Shown one piece after another: positions 43,589 to 56,466 of a stretch of DNA of 64,000 bases. The notes under the pieces were generated by a model. That model was not told the origin of the DNA, ran no database searches, and saw nothing but the letters and a program-made list of their open reading frames with translations. Each line of letters starts with the position of its first letter. The stretch's first letter is position 1. A program made the translations under genes and the position numbers. Source of the stretch: Iris pallida (lineage: Eukaryota > Streptophyta > Magnoliopsida > Asparagales > Iridaceae). The stretch covers positions 1,499,059 to 1,563,058 of the forward strand of contig JANAVB010033217.1 in assembly GCA_029216955.1 (NCBI GenBank), given 5' to 3'.

Positions 43589-46500
43589 TCATCCCGACGA
43601 TCCTCCTGCATTACTCAAACTTTTTCCTTGGAAGAACCTTTGTGAACATATTTGCTCCGTTGTCATCTGTATGAATCTTATCAAGCATCGGTCCTTCTTC
43701 TCAACTACATCCCGTATCCAATGATAGCGAGTCTCAATGTGCTTGGACCGACTATGAAATATTTGATTCTTCAAAGGTGAATGAAACTCTGGCTTTCGAT
43801 AAGTAAAGTATACTGCTCTTGCTTTAGCTCCACTTCCTGCAACAGCTTCTTCATCCACAGCAACTCCTTGCAAGCCTTTGTCGCCATAATATACTCTACT
43901 TCTGTCGTCGACAAGGCAACACATTTTTGCAACCGTGACTGCTAAGATATCGCTCTACCAGCAAACATCATCACATAGCCCGAAGTCGATCGCCTCGTGT
44001 CTACATCTCCAGCCATATTATCGCAGTATACCTGACCAGCTTCGGCTCGTCACCATCAAAGAAAAGTCTCCAATTGGCAGAGTCCTGAAGATACCGACCG
44101 CACTCCAATGTACCCTTCCAGTAAACTTAAAGTGAGCTGTAAAGGGGTTACTCACTTTCTTTGACCCGTCCCCAAATCCTGAAGTATCCAGTAATGTACT
44201 TCTTTTAGGATAAGTGTAGCAACTTGGACTCTCTCTCGGCTGATCTCCATCCCAAGAATAGTCTTCGATGTGCCCAAATCCTTCACAGAGAAGGCCGCGC
44301 CCAGTTGGCGCTTCAACTCCGCTATCCTAGTAACATTTCGACCTACCAGTAGCATATCATCAACGTAGAGTAGTGAAATGATAAAATTATCCTCGACAAA
44401 GTACCTCACAAATATACAGTGGTTCGACGTCGTTCGCGCATAACTATGTTCCCCATAAATGACTCAAACTTTCTATACCACTGCCTCGGAGCCTACTTCA
44501 GACCATACAAGCTCTTCTTCAACCGGCAGACCAAGTTTAACTTGCCCTTCTCATAGAATCCCTCTGGCTGCTCCACGTACAACTCATCCTCAAGATCACC
44601 GTAGAGGAATGTCGTCTTCATGTCCATCTTCTCGACCTCCAAATCGAAACTGACTGCCAATTCTATCACGACCCGAATAGACGACTGTTTGACGACTGAC
44701 GAAAAGATCTCATCATAATCTACGCCATTCCGCTGACTGTAGCCTTTAACTACCAGTCTCACTTTGTATCGAAGGCGAGTAGCATCATCTATCTGCTTTA
44801 CTTTGAACATCTATTGATTTTTCAAAGCCTTCTTACCCTTTGGCAACTGCACCATTTCATAAGTGGAGTTGGCCTCTAAGGAACTCATCTCCTACTGCAT
44901 AGCCTCCATCCACTCAGGTCTATGTTCGTCGTCCATAGCCTCTGCAAAACTTTGGGGGTCTTCCCCGCCTGTCAGTAGCACATACTCATTGGTGAGTATC
45001 TCGTAGATGATCAATGTTCTCTGTCGCTCCTCCTCAACGGAACCACTGGTGCTGGCTGTATATCAACAACCTCCTTCCCTTCAGGAACTACCTCGTCGGT
45101 ATGCTCATCCTTCTGAGGATTATTCTGACCACCATCAGCAGGATGATGATCAAGGTTGGGACCAACTCCATGTACTGGTTCTTCCATAACTGGATCCTCT
45201 GTAATGTCCTTTGGGAACTGCTCGAAGCGAAATGACTCTAACTTAGGCAATTCCTCAGCCTCAGAAGGTATCTCAGAATCCTGAGTATTGGTCATGGTTT
45301 GATCCTCGACGAATACAACGTTCCTACTTCTATAGAGATTTCTTTCTACGGGGTCGTAAAGTCTATAGTCAAACTCATCCTGACCGTAGCCGACAAAGAC
45401 GTATTACCTCATCTTCGGCTCAAGCTTGGATCTCTCGTACTTCGGTACATGCACGAAGGCCTTACAATCAAATACTCGCAAGTGGTTGTATGATGGATCT
45501 TTACCGTACCGTACCATACTTTGTCAAGCACATCACCCTGTAAAGGAGCATAAGGAGATAAATTAATAGTATAATCAGCAGTGTAAAGAGCCTCACCCTA
45601 ATAACTGCCTGGTAAGTTTGCCTCTGATAGCAAATACCGTACCCTCTCTATCAGTGTCATGTTCGTTTGCTCTGCTACACCATTGACCTGAGGTGTCTTA
45701 GGCGTAGACTTCTGGTGTCGTATCCCTTGCTCTCTACAATAAGCATCAAAGGGACCAATGTACTCGCCGCCATTGTCTGACTGAAAACATTGTAGCTTCT
45801 TGTCTGTCTTCCTTTCAACAGAGGCCTGAAACTCCTTGATAGTGGGCAGGACCTGATCCTTGGTCTTTAATCAAACCTTTCTGGAACAATCATCAATAAA
45901 TGTCACAAAATAAGAAGCACCACCAATGGATTTTACCTTCATAGGATCGTAGATATCTGAGTGAATCAACTCGAACAACGCCGGCTTATTCGAACTTGGG
46001 TGACTTTGGAAAGACATCATATTTTGCTTTCCCGCTGAACAGTGCATGCACTTCTCCAATTTTGTAGACTTTAGCCCTAGAATCACCTTCCTGCTCACAA
46101 AGTAGCTCATCCGCTTCTCTCTGATATGGCTCGGCTACCTGTGCCATAACTCAGTAGATGCATCACTGAGTGCGTTCAGCTCGTGTGTCACCTGTGTGCT
46201 CCCCTTCATATAATAGAGTTCGAAGTTCTTGCTTCCTCAAGTAATCACCATCGAACCTCTAGAAAGCTTCTACTGACCGTTCCCGAAGAGATTGAAGTAA
46301 CCCTTATCATCCAACCTTCCAATCGATACCAGGTTGAAACGGATATCAGGGACATGACGGACATCTTTGAGAACCAGAACTGTAGCCATTTTTGTCCTCA
46401 CATGCATATCTCTAATGGCAACCGCCTTCGACACATCTCCATTGTCCATCTTCAACACTCCAGAGTCGTCTGTCGTGTAAGTAGCAAATAGTGCCCTATT

Positions 46501-47440
46501 GTGAGACATGCATTGAAGCACCGGAGTCCACTAGCTAAGAATCGTCATCGCAGGCGAGGTTCATGACAACCTCATTACCTACGACGATCACATCGCCTCC
46601 ATGTGCCGAGGTTACCGATATAGTTTTCTCACTTTGCTTTTCCTTATTGCCCTTCTTTTCTCTCTCTAAGCGAAACAGTTCCGCTTGATGTGGCCCTTCT
46701 TGCCACAATGGTAATACTCCGAGTCCTCGTACCGACTCTTGGACTTGCCTCTGCTCTTGTCTCTGCCACCACCTGGATCCCTGCTTTTTCCTCTTCCGTG
46801 GCTCTCTGAAACTAGCGCCTCTAAGTGGGTTGTGAATAAAGTGCCCTGAGAATGTCTCCGTATCTCTTTATTCAATACCCGCTCTTGGCAAACTCCAAAC
46901 TGACCACGCCTTTTGGAGCAGAAGCGATCATAGATACTCGTACGGTCTCCCACGAGTCTGGCAATGTAAATAGCAACCAAAGTTCCTAAACCTCATCATC
47001 GAACTTGACTCCCATCAAAGACAGCTGGTCAACCACGTCCTGGAACTCACTCAAGTGATCCGTAATGGACGCACCATCTTTGTACCGCAGACCCATCATC
47101 ATCCGGATCAGAAATAATTTATTTACCCCGGTCTTCTTCGCATACAAAGATTATAGGTTATCCCATAGTGTCCTCGCATGCTCAATACTGGCAACATGAT
47201 TATACACGTTCTTGTCAATGAACTGCCTTATGTATCCACACACCTGTATATGCTCAAAATTTCAGTCCTCTTCGGATTTATCACTAGGCCTCTCGGAAGC
47301 AAATACCAGCAGATGTAACTTCTTGACAAATAGCAAATCCTTCATCTTGTTCCTCCAGTAGTGATAGTTGGTACCGTTCATGTTTACCATGCGCATCGGC
47401 TTCACGTCCATCTCTACTTCTTGGTTTGACTGTCAACTCC
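43589..47440 (-). pseudogene. Copia gag-pol remnant (copy B)
   Basis: Same domains as in copy A, listed on the minus strand: gag with the C-terminal CCHC-like knuckle (46666-46980), protease (46270-46521), integrase (45871-46110), linker (45011-45295), RT (44493-44810 with [20 protein letters not shown]; 44152-44409 with YVDDMLLVG) and RNase H (43589-43924). RT N-terminal sequence is one frame longer than in copy A, because AAATCG at 44641 has an extra A and GACTG near 44684 differs. The gag TAG near 46990 and the DSGAS frame break are shared with copy A. Confidence 0.8.
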
Positions 47441-47461
47441 TGACACTTCTCTGAACTCAAA

Positions 47462-47473
47462 GCTCTGATAACA
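47462..47473 (-). promoter_or_regulatory. Copia primer binding site (copy B)
   Basis: The minus strand reads TGTTATCAGAGC, one mismatch from the initiator tRNA-Met type TGGTATCAGAGC, three bases from the LTR end. Confidence 0.85.
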
Positions 47474-47476
47474 TTC

Positions 47477-48123
47477 TGTTAGGAACGAAGCGCAAAAACT
47501 GTTCTCCCAAACCAGAGAGTCCTGTGAGAGTGCAAAAGCACACAAACCAAAAATGTCAAACATAAATCGCAGACACATATAATTTTGACATGGTAAACCC
47601 AAATAGAAAAAACTACGGGACGATCGGAGTCCAATCCTAAAGAACCTCCACTAATGGAATAAAGAGAATACACCTTCTACAAGCTCCTCCCGATCTAAAT
47701 GGATCACCACAACTCACTTGAGATAAGAAATTTTGATTGTGGACTCCGAAGAACAAGAGATGTCGAAAAATTATTTGAAGCGGTCTCTCATTCACAATAA
47801 TCTTCAATCATTTCTCTCTCAAAAGTTGTAAAACACTATTGCTCCTCTCTTTTTTGAGATATGTTTTATGGTGAGGAACACCTAGTATATATAGCCTCAA
47901 ATCCATAACTAATTGAGGTATTCTACTATATGTAGGAATACTCAATCTAAACCATTGATGTATTCTATTATATATAAATACCCAATCCAACTCCATTAGG
48001 ATATTCCTATTATATATAGAAATATCCAAAAAAAATATTAGAATATTTTTATTATATATAGGAATACCCAATCCAACTTCGGAGTATTTTCCATATAGGT
48101 TGGGAACCCCACCCGCTCTAACA
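47477..48123 (-). mobile_element. 5' LTR of the copia element (copy B)
   Basis: TGTTAG at 47477 to CTAACA ending 48123, 647 bp. Four bases longer than in copy A through small indels. Confidence 0.85.
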
Positions 48124-48218
48124 TCAAGTTGAATATTGTTAATAGTTGAGGGTATCAAGTTACAATTTAGCCCATTTTTAATAATAGTCATCATAGCTGG
48201 CTAATTTTACTTTGTAGC

Positions 48219-48631
48219 CAGGGACGGAGCCAGGATTTAAATCATTGAGAGGCCGTGCTGCTTTATATACAAATCTTTAAAATTGTTATGTTAATTAAAC
48301 TTCGATAGCAAAAAATATACTAAAATTTAAACAAAATGAGCAAAAAAAAGAAAGTCAATATTTTCAAGTGTTAGAAAAGAGGAAGAAAAAAAATTGTACA
48401 TATTCAAAATATATGTAAAACATTAACAAAGGCTTAAACGCTTGCTCTCTCATTTAAAAGTCCAATGCTCTACCACAAAAGCTAGTTTACTTTTTCTCCA
48501 TTAGGAGGTCAAAACTAATATATATATATTTAAAAACTCTAGAAATTTTCTACATAGTAATCGATATTTTCTTAAAAAATTTGGGGGGGGGGGAGGGAGC
48601 GTCCCTTGGACCCTCTATAAATCTGCCCCTG
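48219..48631 (+). mobile_element. Non-autonomous hAT element with 8-bp TSD (copy B)
   Basis: CAGGGACGGAGCC...CTGCCCCTG between TTTGTAGC (48211-48218) and TTTGCAGC (48632-48639). The tRNA-like segment is at about 48430-48480 on the minus strand. Confidence 0.85.
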
Positions 48632-49084
48632 TTTGCAGCTGACTAAATGAGTAGGTAATCACCATAGGAAAATGGAAACATTTTATAGGCTAATTCTAAT
48701 AGCACTCCACATTTTACTTGAGGCTAGCCCTTAATAGGGGACAGTCCGAATTTTACTTGGGACTAGCCCAATCCCTCCCCCTCCCAAAAAAAAAAAAAAA
48801 CCTTTCTAACACTTTATTTCATCAAATTTCTTTCTCTCTCTTCTATATTCCTAAAACCTAGACCCTATTTCTCTTCTCCATAACTCCAATCTCAAATTCC
48901 TAAATCCTAAATTCCTTCTCCATTCCTCTAATTCCAAGCAATAGCACTGTCACGACCCGCACCCTTATGAGGGGCACGAGCACATGGGTACGTCCAGCCT
49001 ACGTCGCAATATCGGCGGTAGAACGCTGTATATAACGTCTATAAATACTACGACTAACAGTATAAAGGTGCCTGTACAGTATAT

Positions 49085-49120
49085 ACTCTCCGAATGGAGG
49101 TGACTCTCCGAATGGAGGTG
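49085..49120. repeat. 18-bp tandem duplication in the left LTR
   Basis: ACTCTCCGAATGGAGGTG occurs twice in a row here and at 26596-26631, but once in the right LTR (about 58181-58198). The duplication arose after insertion or was lost from the right LTR. Confidence 0.9.
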
Positions 49121-50406
49121 ACATATCAATACAGTCTCAATCACAGAATAAAACTAAGGTAGATAGCTCAGAAAGAGAACATATGATAGATGAAAGAGTA
49201 AATAAGTCCAGAGTCCAATACAAGCCCAGATATATACAACATCACAGGATCTCAAAATATAATGTAGAAGCTACAGTCTGATAAAGCTAGCTGGACTGCA
49301 GTCCAGTCAAACCTAGCTAATCTACACTACTCCGGGAGTACAAAATCTAGTGGCTCTACTATAAGGCCACGATCCAAGGCTACTCCATCTGACTCGAGCC
49401 CATAATAGGTCGAGCAGTCCGACTCAGAATCATCTGTAATATATCATAACGGTATCCTGTCAGGAAAATGAGTAATTACAAGCACTAACAGCAGTTCCAT
49501 GTGAATTGACAAATTCTATAAGAGACAGTATAATGAACTACGAGACAAAGGTATATGAAAACTTGGGAACCGTTCGGAAGCCGAGTTACAACCCTTAAAC
49601 CAAACAAGGACCGGGGTTGTAACTCTTCTCCCGAGCAGAACTTAGTCTCCAATCAAGGTACAATGTAAAGGCATGTAGAGCATGTGAGTAACTGTACATC
49701 ATGGCATGGTGAGGAAAATACTGAATGTAGAACAGAGTAGGATATACGATAAGATAAAGTAAATATAAAATATGACTTGAATTATTAGAGCAATATGTGA
49801 TCGGCTTGGGATAAGTGACAGGACAGGCTATCCACTTGGCCCGGCAATCCGCGGTGACCTCAACGGAGAGTCATGCCGGCCAACCTGGATAACGAGCACA
49901 AGACAAAAAGATCTCGCTATACCCTTCGTGAGGGAAGAGTGGCGCGAGCACATGAATAGTGACAGGGTGGCTTGGATCACATAGTCTCTAATAATTTCCT
50001 ATCCCTGAATAGTACAATGGATCAGGACATGACACGTCATGGCACGTGATTCCGTAAGAGGGTAGCAAATCCCCTTAGAAATTGGTGTCTATACAAGTAT
50101 AGGAAACAAGACAGGAAGTGTACCAATATACCCAAAAATCCAGGAACAACATCTCATGTCATGATCCAACGTGTACTAGTCCGTGAACTATCGTGACTGA
50201 GAATCAAGTAAGACACTACGACTGAATCGGATATAGCAGATATCAAGACAATTAAAACTATCAGTGAATGTACTCGCCTGCTGTCCTGAGCTGTAGGGTA
50301 TATCAATGCTCCGAGCGGTAATCAGAAACCTAAAGATGAGATACTGTATGTTAATTTAGGTTTAAACAATTTTAAGAATGATTCACAATGAATGATATGA
50401 AATCTA

Positions 50407-50768
50407 GGTCAAACTAGGTCTCACTGAGTCACACTAAGTCATATCAAGTCAATCTAGGTCAAATCAAGTTATATCAAGTCAATATAAGTCAGACCAAGTC
50501 AACCCTAGGTCATACCAGTCATCACAGGTCAAAACAAGTCGAAGAAAGTCAAACGGGGTCAAGAGTTGGCCTACAGTTGACTTTTGGTCAACTGGTCAAC
50601 CCTGGTCAACTATGGTCAACTCTAGGTCAACCCTAGGTCAAACTGGTCAAATGTTGACCAACAGTTGACTTTTGGTCAACTGGTCAACTCTGGTTTGGAT
50701 TGGGTCAAATCTAGACAAAGTGTTGACTCACGGTTGACTTTTGGGTAAAAAGTCAACTCTGGGTCAAC
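50407..50768. promoter_or_regulatory. W-box cluster (copy B, left LTR of element 2)
   Basis: Same cluster of about 25 TTGAC/GTCAA cores as 27914-28276. Confidence 0.7.
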
Positions 50769-51338
50769 CGAGCCAAAATCGGCTCAAATATGACATTTGT
50801 AGGGCGTACCCAATAAGTAACCAAAGTTTCAAGTCAATCCGACTACCCGAACTCCGTATCTTGAATTTATCCGATTATCCCTTAACATTTACCCTTAAAC
50901 CGTTCTAACTTGACGCCAAGTGGCCTTCCCTTAGGAATTCCACTCCGTGCTTCCTAGGGTAGTAGGGTACTAGCCTATACAACCATTACCTACCAAGTTT
51001 CCAAGGGTAAGTGGACATCCAGTCCATCTTACGGTCCGTATCGCCCGTTTATCCGTTATCTTGAATATTTCAAGATACGGAATGGTGCGGTGCGATACCG
51101 TCTCCCTAACCCCACACGCAACCCCGATTCCAACTCCGAAGCCTACCCACAAAATCTAAATCACATTTGCTAAGTCCCCTCCAAGTTTCAACGCGTTCCG
51201 AATCACGGAACTCAATTTTCCCCTATCACCAAATCTAACTCAACCCTTAAACTCACTCACTCAAACTCTCATCAACCTATACTTTTCACACTCTCTTGGA
51301 ACAAGTTTTGGGGGTTATTCTAGTGGGTTTATTCGGGT

Positions 51339-51345
51339 TATATAG
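51339..51345 (-). promoter_or_regulatory. TATA box of the element 2 left LTR
   Basis: The minus strand reads CTCTATATAACCC. The same sequence occurs in the right LTR at 60409-60415, where as the 5' LTR it would drive the element. Confidence 0.6.
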
Positions 51346-51441
51346 AGCTAATAATAGGGTATATATGTATATATTTGGGCATATATATAGGGGTACATAT
51401 ATGATGGATTGGGGGGTTAAATGGGGGCCAAAAGGGGGTTT

Positions 51442-51500
51442 ACTGCTGCTGCAATTGCTGTTATTGCTGCTGCTGCTATGGCTGTTACTGCTGCTGCTGT
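51442..51500. repeat. (TGC)n-rich tract upstream of the LTR TATA box
   Basis: Interrupted TGCTGC runs (CAG on the transcribed strand orientation) about 100 bp upstream of the minus-strand TATA. Also at 28941-29000 and 60515-60572. Confidence 0.85.
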
Positions 51501-51773
51501 GGGGGCTATTTAGGAGGGGGGGAAACAGCAGCCCTATCCCCCCCTTGCTGCTATGGTGGCCTCCCTCTTCCCCTTCACTTCTCTCACTCATTCTCCCTCT
51601 ATTTTCCTCTCTAAACTCTCAATCTCTTCCTCCCAATCTCTCTCAATCTCTCACATCCATATCCATATATGTATATATATAGATATAGAGACACTCACAC
51701 ACACACACTCCAATCTCTCATTCTTCCCTCTCCATATATGTAAATACACACTCTCACACATACATATCTACAT

Positions 51774-52270
<497 letters not shown>

Positions 52271-52913
52271 CTCTAAAAAGGATAAATCCATAAATAATCC
52301 TTAAACTAGATTTTCGGGGAACCTACCAAATCTAGGGTCAACTTGTAGAGAATGATCCCCTCTCTAATTTATGCGAAAGAATAAAAGAAATAGGAGAATT
52401 AAATGAGAGTTAATGATGTACCTATGTGTAGGTTTGGAAGAAGAAGAAGGAGTGGGAAGAAAATGAATGAAGAGGGAGAGAGAAAACTTAATGGTGAAGT
52501 AAAAAGGTGGAGGGGGGGTGGCCCTATTGTGGCCGGCCATGGAAAGGAGGGTGGGGGCACTTGTAATTACAAGTTTGCCCCTCCCTAAGCCTAAATGCTA
52601 AATAATCTAAAAATGGGTTTTGGAAATTGCTAAAATTAAATAAAAATTATAATTAAACTTAATTACTCATGGGGGACTAGTCCAAACTCTTAAACCTAAA
52701 AGTTTAGTGTGGTGGGCCATGGTTAAATAACATGCTAATTACGACACAAGCCGAAATTCCCCGGGGTCCCGAATTAACTCGGAATGCGATGAAATTCGAA
52801 CCCGACTCCTATAATAATTAAATAATAATATCCATAAAATAAAATTCCCAAAAAATATTATAAAATAGAAAATTACCATTTTACCCCTAACTTGGAAAAG
52901 TGAGGGTGACAAG

Positions 52914-52925
52914 TCTATCCACCTT
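52914..52925 (-). promoter_or_regulatory. Polypurine tract of gypsy element 2
   Basis: The minus strand reads TTAAGGTGGATAGACT next to the LTR start TGTCACCC, preceded by AATTTCGAGGACGAAATT, the usual Tekay/Del 3' end. Confidence 0.8.
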
Positions 52926-53004
52926 AAAAAAATTTCGTCCTCGAAATTGAAGACACAAGCACAGGAAATCACAAACAGAAAGACAAAAGAATTAGATTTA
53001 TACC

Positions 53005-56000
53005 TCAGGGCACAAAAAGATAAGGGAAACGCTCCCGTATGTCGTCCTCCCTCTCCCAGGTAGACTCACATGGAGAGTGATGTCTCCATGCAACCCGAAC
53101 CAAGGGTATGACCTGATTCCGGAGCACCTTCTCCCTGCGATCCAGAATCTCCACCGGCTGTTCTGGATAGCTGAGAGTAGGTCCCACCTATATCGCTGAA
53201 TGGTACAATACATGGCTAGGATCTGCCACGTACCGCCTCAGCTGAGATACATGAAACACGTTGTGCACTCCCTCGAGCCTGGTAGGCACGTCCAGTCGGT
53301 AGGCTACTGTACCGATCCTCTCTAAGATGGTGAAAGGTCCGATGTAGCACGGACTGAGCTTTCCACCGCCGCCAAAGCGAATAGTGCCACGTGTCGGGGA
53401 TATCCTCAGAAATACCATGTCACCAACCTAGACACAAGACAAAACTCAACACACAACTAACAAACAATTACAACAAACACGACAAGAACTGAAACTAACC
53501 TCGAACTCTAACGGTCTCCGGTGACTATCGGCCCAATGCCGCTGCCTATCATGAGCCACCCGAAGTCTGTCTCTAATCAATCTGACCTTCTTGGCCGCAT
53601 CCACAACCATCTCCGATCCAAGAAGAGCCCGCTCGCAGTCATCGTCCCAAGACAAAGGAGTACGACATCTTCGTCCATATAGAGCCTCAAATGGTGACAT
53701 CTCTATACTGGCCTGGTAGCTGCTGTTGTAAGCAAACTCTACCAGGTGAAGATGGTCCTCCCAAGAACCCCCGAGATCTAGCACACATGTGCGAAGCATA
53801 TCCTCCAAAGTTTGGATGGTCCTCTCCGACTGCCCGTCTGTCTGAGGATGACAAGCAGTACTAAACATGAGCAAGGTACCCAAGCTAGCCTACAAACTCC
53901 TCCAGAAGTAGAAAGTGAATCGGCTATCCCGATCTGAAACTATGCTCACCGAAACTCCGTGCAATCTCACGATCTGACGAACATACAGCTCAGCCAGCCT
54001 CTCCGTAGACAAACCCACTTTGAAAGGCAAAAAGTGGACCAATTTGGTCAATCTATCAACTATGACCCAAACCGCGTCCTTTCCTCCTGGCGATCGTGGA
54101 AGTCCAGATACAAAGTCCATGGTGATGAGCTCCCACTTCCACTCGGGAATGGGTAGCGGCTGTAGCAATCCACCTGGTCTCTGTCTCTCGGCCTTCACCT
54201 GCTGACACACAAGGCAACGAGATACAAACTGAGCTATCTCGCGCTTCATGCCATACCACCATACGTGCTCTCTCAGGTTCCTATACATCTTGTTGGCCCC
54301 AGGATGCATAGAATACTGATAGCGATGCGCCTTCTGAAGAACCTCCTCCCGAAGCTCTCCACGCGGAACGCACAGCCTAGTACCGTGCCACAACGACCCG
54401 TCTTCGGCTACAGAGAAATCGTCAAGCAAGCTCGTCCTCACCTGCTCCCTGATGCTCCTCAGGACAACATCATCATACTGCGCTGACCTGACTCTATCCA
54501 TCAGCTCAGACTGAATCTGCAAACCCCACATCTGGATCTTCACGCCCGGAATGATGACCTCGATACCCAAACTATCCAGGTCGGCCAACAAATGACGATC
54601 TGTCGTCAAGAACATAGCAACTGGATACCTGCTCAAGGCATCTGCAACTACGTTGGCCTTCCCCGGATGGTACTGCAAGGATATATTGAAGTCCTTCATC
54701 AGCTCTAACCACCGCCTCTGTCGCATGTTTAACTCCTTCTGAGTGAACACGTACTTCAAGCTCTTGTGATCTGTGAAGATCTCAACTCGCTCTCCGTACA
54801 GGTAATGCTTCCATAACTTCAAAGCAAATATAACCACGGCCAACTCTAGATCATGAGTAGGATAGTTCTTCATATGAGGACGTAACTGCCTGGATGCATA
54901 GGCAATCACCTTTTCGTGCTGCTAAAGAACACACCCTAAACCCTTCCCGGAAGCATCGCTGAAGATCGAGAACCCACCTGACCCAGATGGCAAAGTCAAG
55001 ATCGGAACTGAAGTCAACCTTCTCTTCAGCTCATCGAATGCAGCCTGACACTCAACAGTCCAGACGAACTCCACATCCTTTCTGGTGAGTCTAGTCATCG
55101 GCTCTGCAATCCGCGAGAAGTCCTGGACGAACTTCCGGTAATAGCCAGCCAAACCCAGAAAGCTCCGAACCTCGTCAACTGAACTGGGCGTAGACCAAGA
55201 CTCCACTGCCGAAATCTTCCTCTGGTCCACTGAAATCCCGTGCTCGGTCACAACATGACCTAAGAACTCCACCTGGTCCAAGAAGAACTCACACTTCGAA
55301 AGCTTCCCATAGAGTTGCTCCCTCCTCAGAGTCTCTAACACAACTCTCAAGTGCTCCTCATGCTCCTCCTGCGTCTTCGAATAGATCAAGATATCGTCTA
55401 TGAAGACCACCACGAACTTGTCAAGGTACTGATGGAATACCTTGTTCATCAAGTTCATGAACACCGCGGGAGCATTGGTCAACCCAAATGGCATCACTGT
55501 AAACTCGTACTAGCCGTACCGAGTCCGAAATGCCGTCTTGGGAATGTCATCCCGCCTCACCTTCAGCTGGTGATACCCAGACCTCAAATCTATCTTCGAA
55601 AAGACCTTTGCCCCACTCAGCTGATCGAACAAGTCGTCGATCCTCGGCAAAGGGTACCTATTCTTGATAGTGAGGTTGTTGAGCGCCCGATAATCAATGC
55701 ACATACGGGACGTACCGTCCTTCTTCGGCACAAAAAGGACTGGCGCTCTCCAGGACGAAGAACTGGATCTGATGAACCCCTTGTCGTACAGCTCGTCGAC
55801 TTGCTTCTTCAGCTCTATCAACTCGCTGTTGTTCACCCTATAGACATGCTGTGAAATGGGCTCGGCGCCCGGCACCAAGTCTATAGAGAACTCAATGTCC
55901 CTGTCTGGCGGTATCCTCGGCAACTCTTCGAAAAAAACATCCGAGAACTCAGCTATCAACGGATGTGGCAAATCCTGCCCCGCCAACAAAGCTCCACAGA

Positions 56001-56466
56001 ATCCAGCCTCCGACTCCGCTGCTCCTCGAGCAAACTCAATCTCTGGCTCTCCCGACGTCCTAAAAAGAACTCTACCTCCTCTTTAATCAATGCTAGCATG
56101 GTGCATGCTCAACCAATCCATACCAAGTACCATATCGTACCTCGGTAGGGGCATTACGAGCAGACATGCACTCAAGTCCCGGCCTCTCAGAGTGACTCTC
56201 CACCCCTTGCAAATATTATTAACCAGGATAATGCCTCCCCCGGTCATAATCTTGCAAGTCCTACCCATATATTCAGCAATAATATTGTGTCTCAAAGCAA
56301 AAGAAACAGACACAAAACTATGAGTAGCCCCAGAATCAAACAAGGCGAAAGCAGGGAAGGAATCTAGGAGAACATGACCTGCTACCATCTCCCACCGGCT
56401 CTGCCTCCTCCTCTGCTGCCAAAGCGAACACCCTGCCCGCGGGTGCTCCCTTCTGGTGCTGAACAA
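53005..56466 (-). pseudogene. Gypsy element 2 pol: PR-RT-RNaseH-INT-chromodomain (Tekay type)
   Basis: Protease has LFDSGATHSFVS and DMVLGMDWLS (56083-56466). RT has [28 protein letters not shown] and the catalytic FIDD (about 55393-55398). RNase H has [18 protein letters not shown] and DALSR. Integrase has an HHCC zinc finger ending CLVCQQVK (about 54190), [15 protein letters not shown] and the glutamate in QSERTIQTLED (about 53830), so the D-D-E triad is present. The chromodomain is QPVEILDRREKVLRN ... ERFPYLF (53005-53150), ending at TGA 53005-53007. In-frame stops: TAA 56083-56085, and TAG at 55510-55512, 54922-54924, 53890-53892 and 53188-53190. A 72-nt GT...AG segment (53428-53499) interrupts the integrase tail. 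Apart from the stops the frame is well kept, so the element is moderately young but dead. Confidence 0.9.
53428..53499 (-). other. Candidate 72-nt intron in element 2 pol
   Basis: On the minus strand the coding sequence ...CCTCTAGAG... region reads PLEFE up to 53500, then GTTAGT (53499-53494) begins a T-rich 72-nt segment ending TTGTCTTGTGTCTAG at 53428, after which VGDMVFLRISP continues in frame. The junctions are GAG|GTTAGT and CTAG|GTTGG. The segment holds two in-frame stops (TGA and TAG). The related element 1 has PLEFSVGNHIFLRIL uninterrupted at the same place. Splicing is inferred from sequence only. Confidence 0.6.

Larger units (their letters stand above)
29105..51595 (+). repeat. Copy B of the 22.4-kb duplicated block
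   Basis: Repeats 6652-29091 in order and orientation. The offset grows from 22453 at the start to 22504 at the end, so the net length difference is 51 bp, built up from many small indels. Copy B has longer open frames in several places, such as RT 34589-35404 and chromodomain 32757-33140, but is worse at others. After 51595 it continues uninterrupted into gypsy element 2. Confidence 0.95.
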
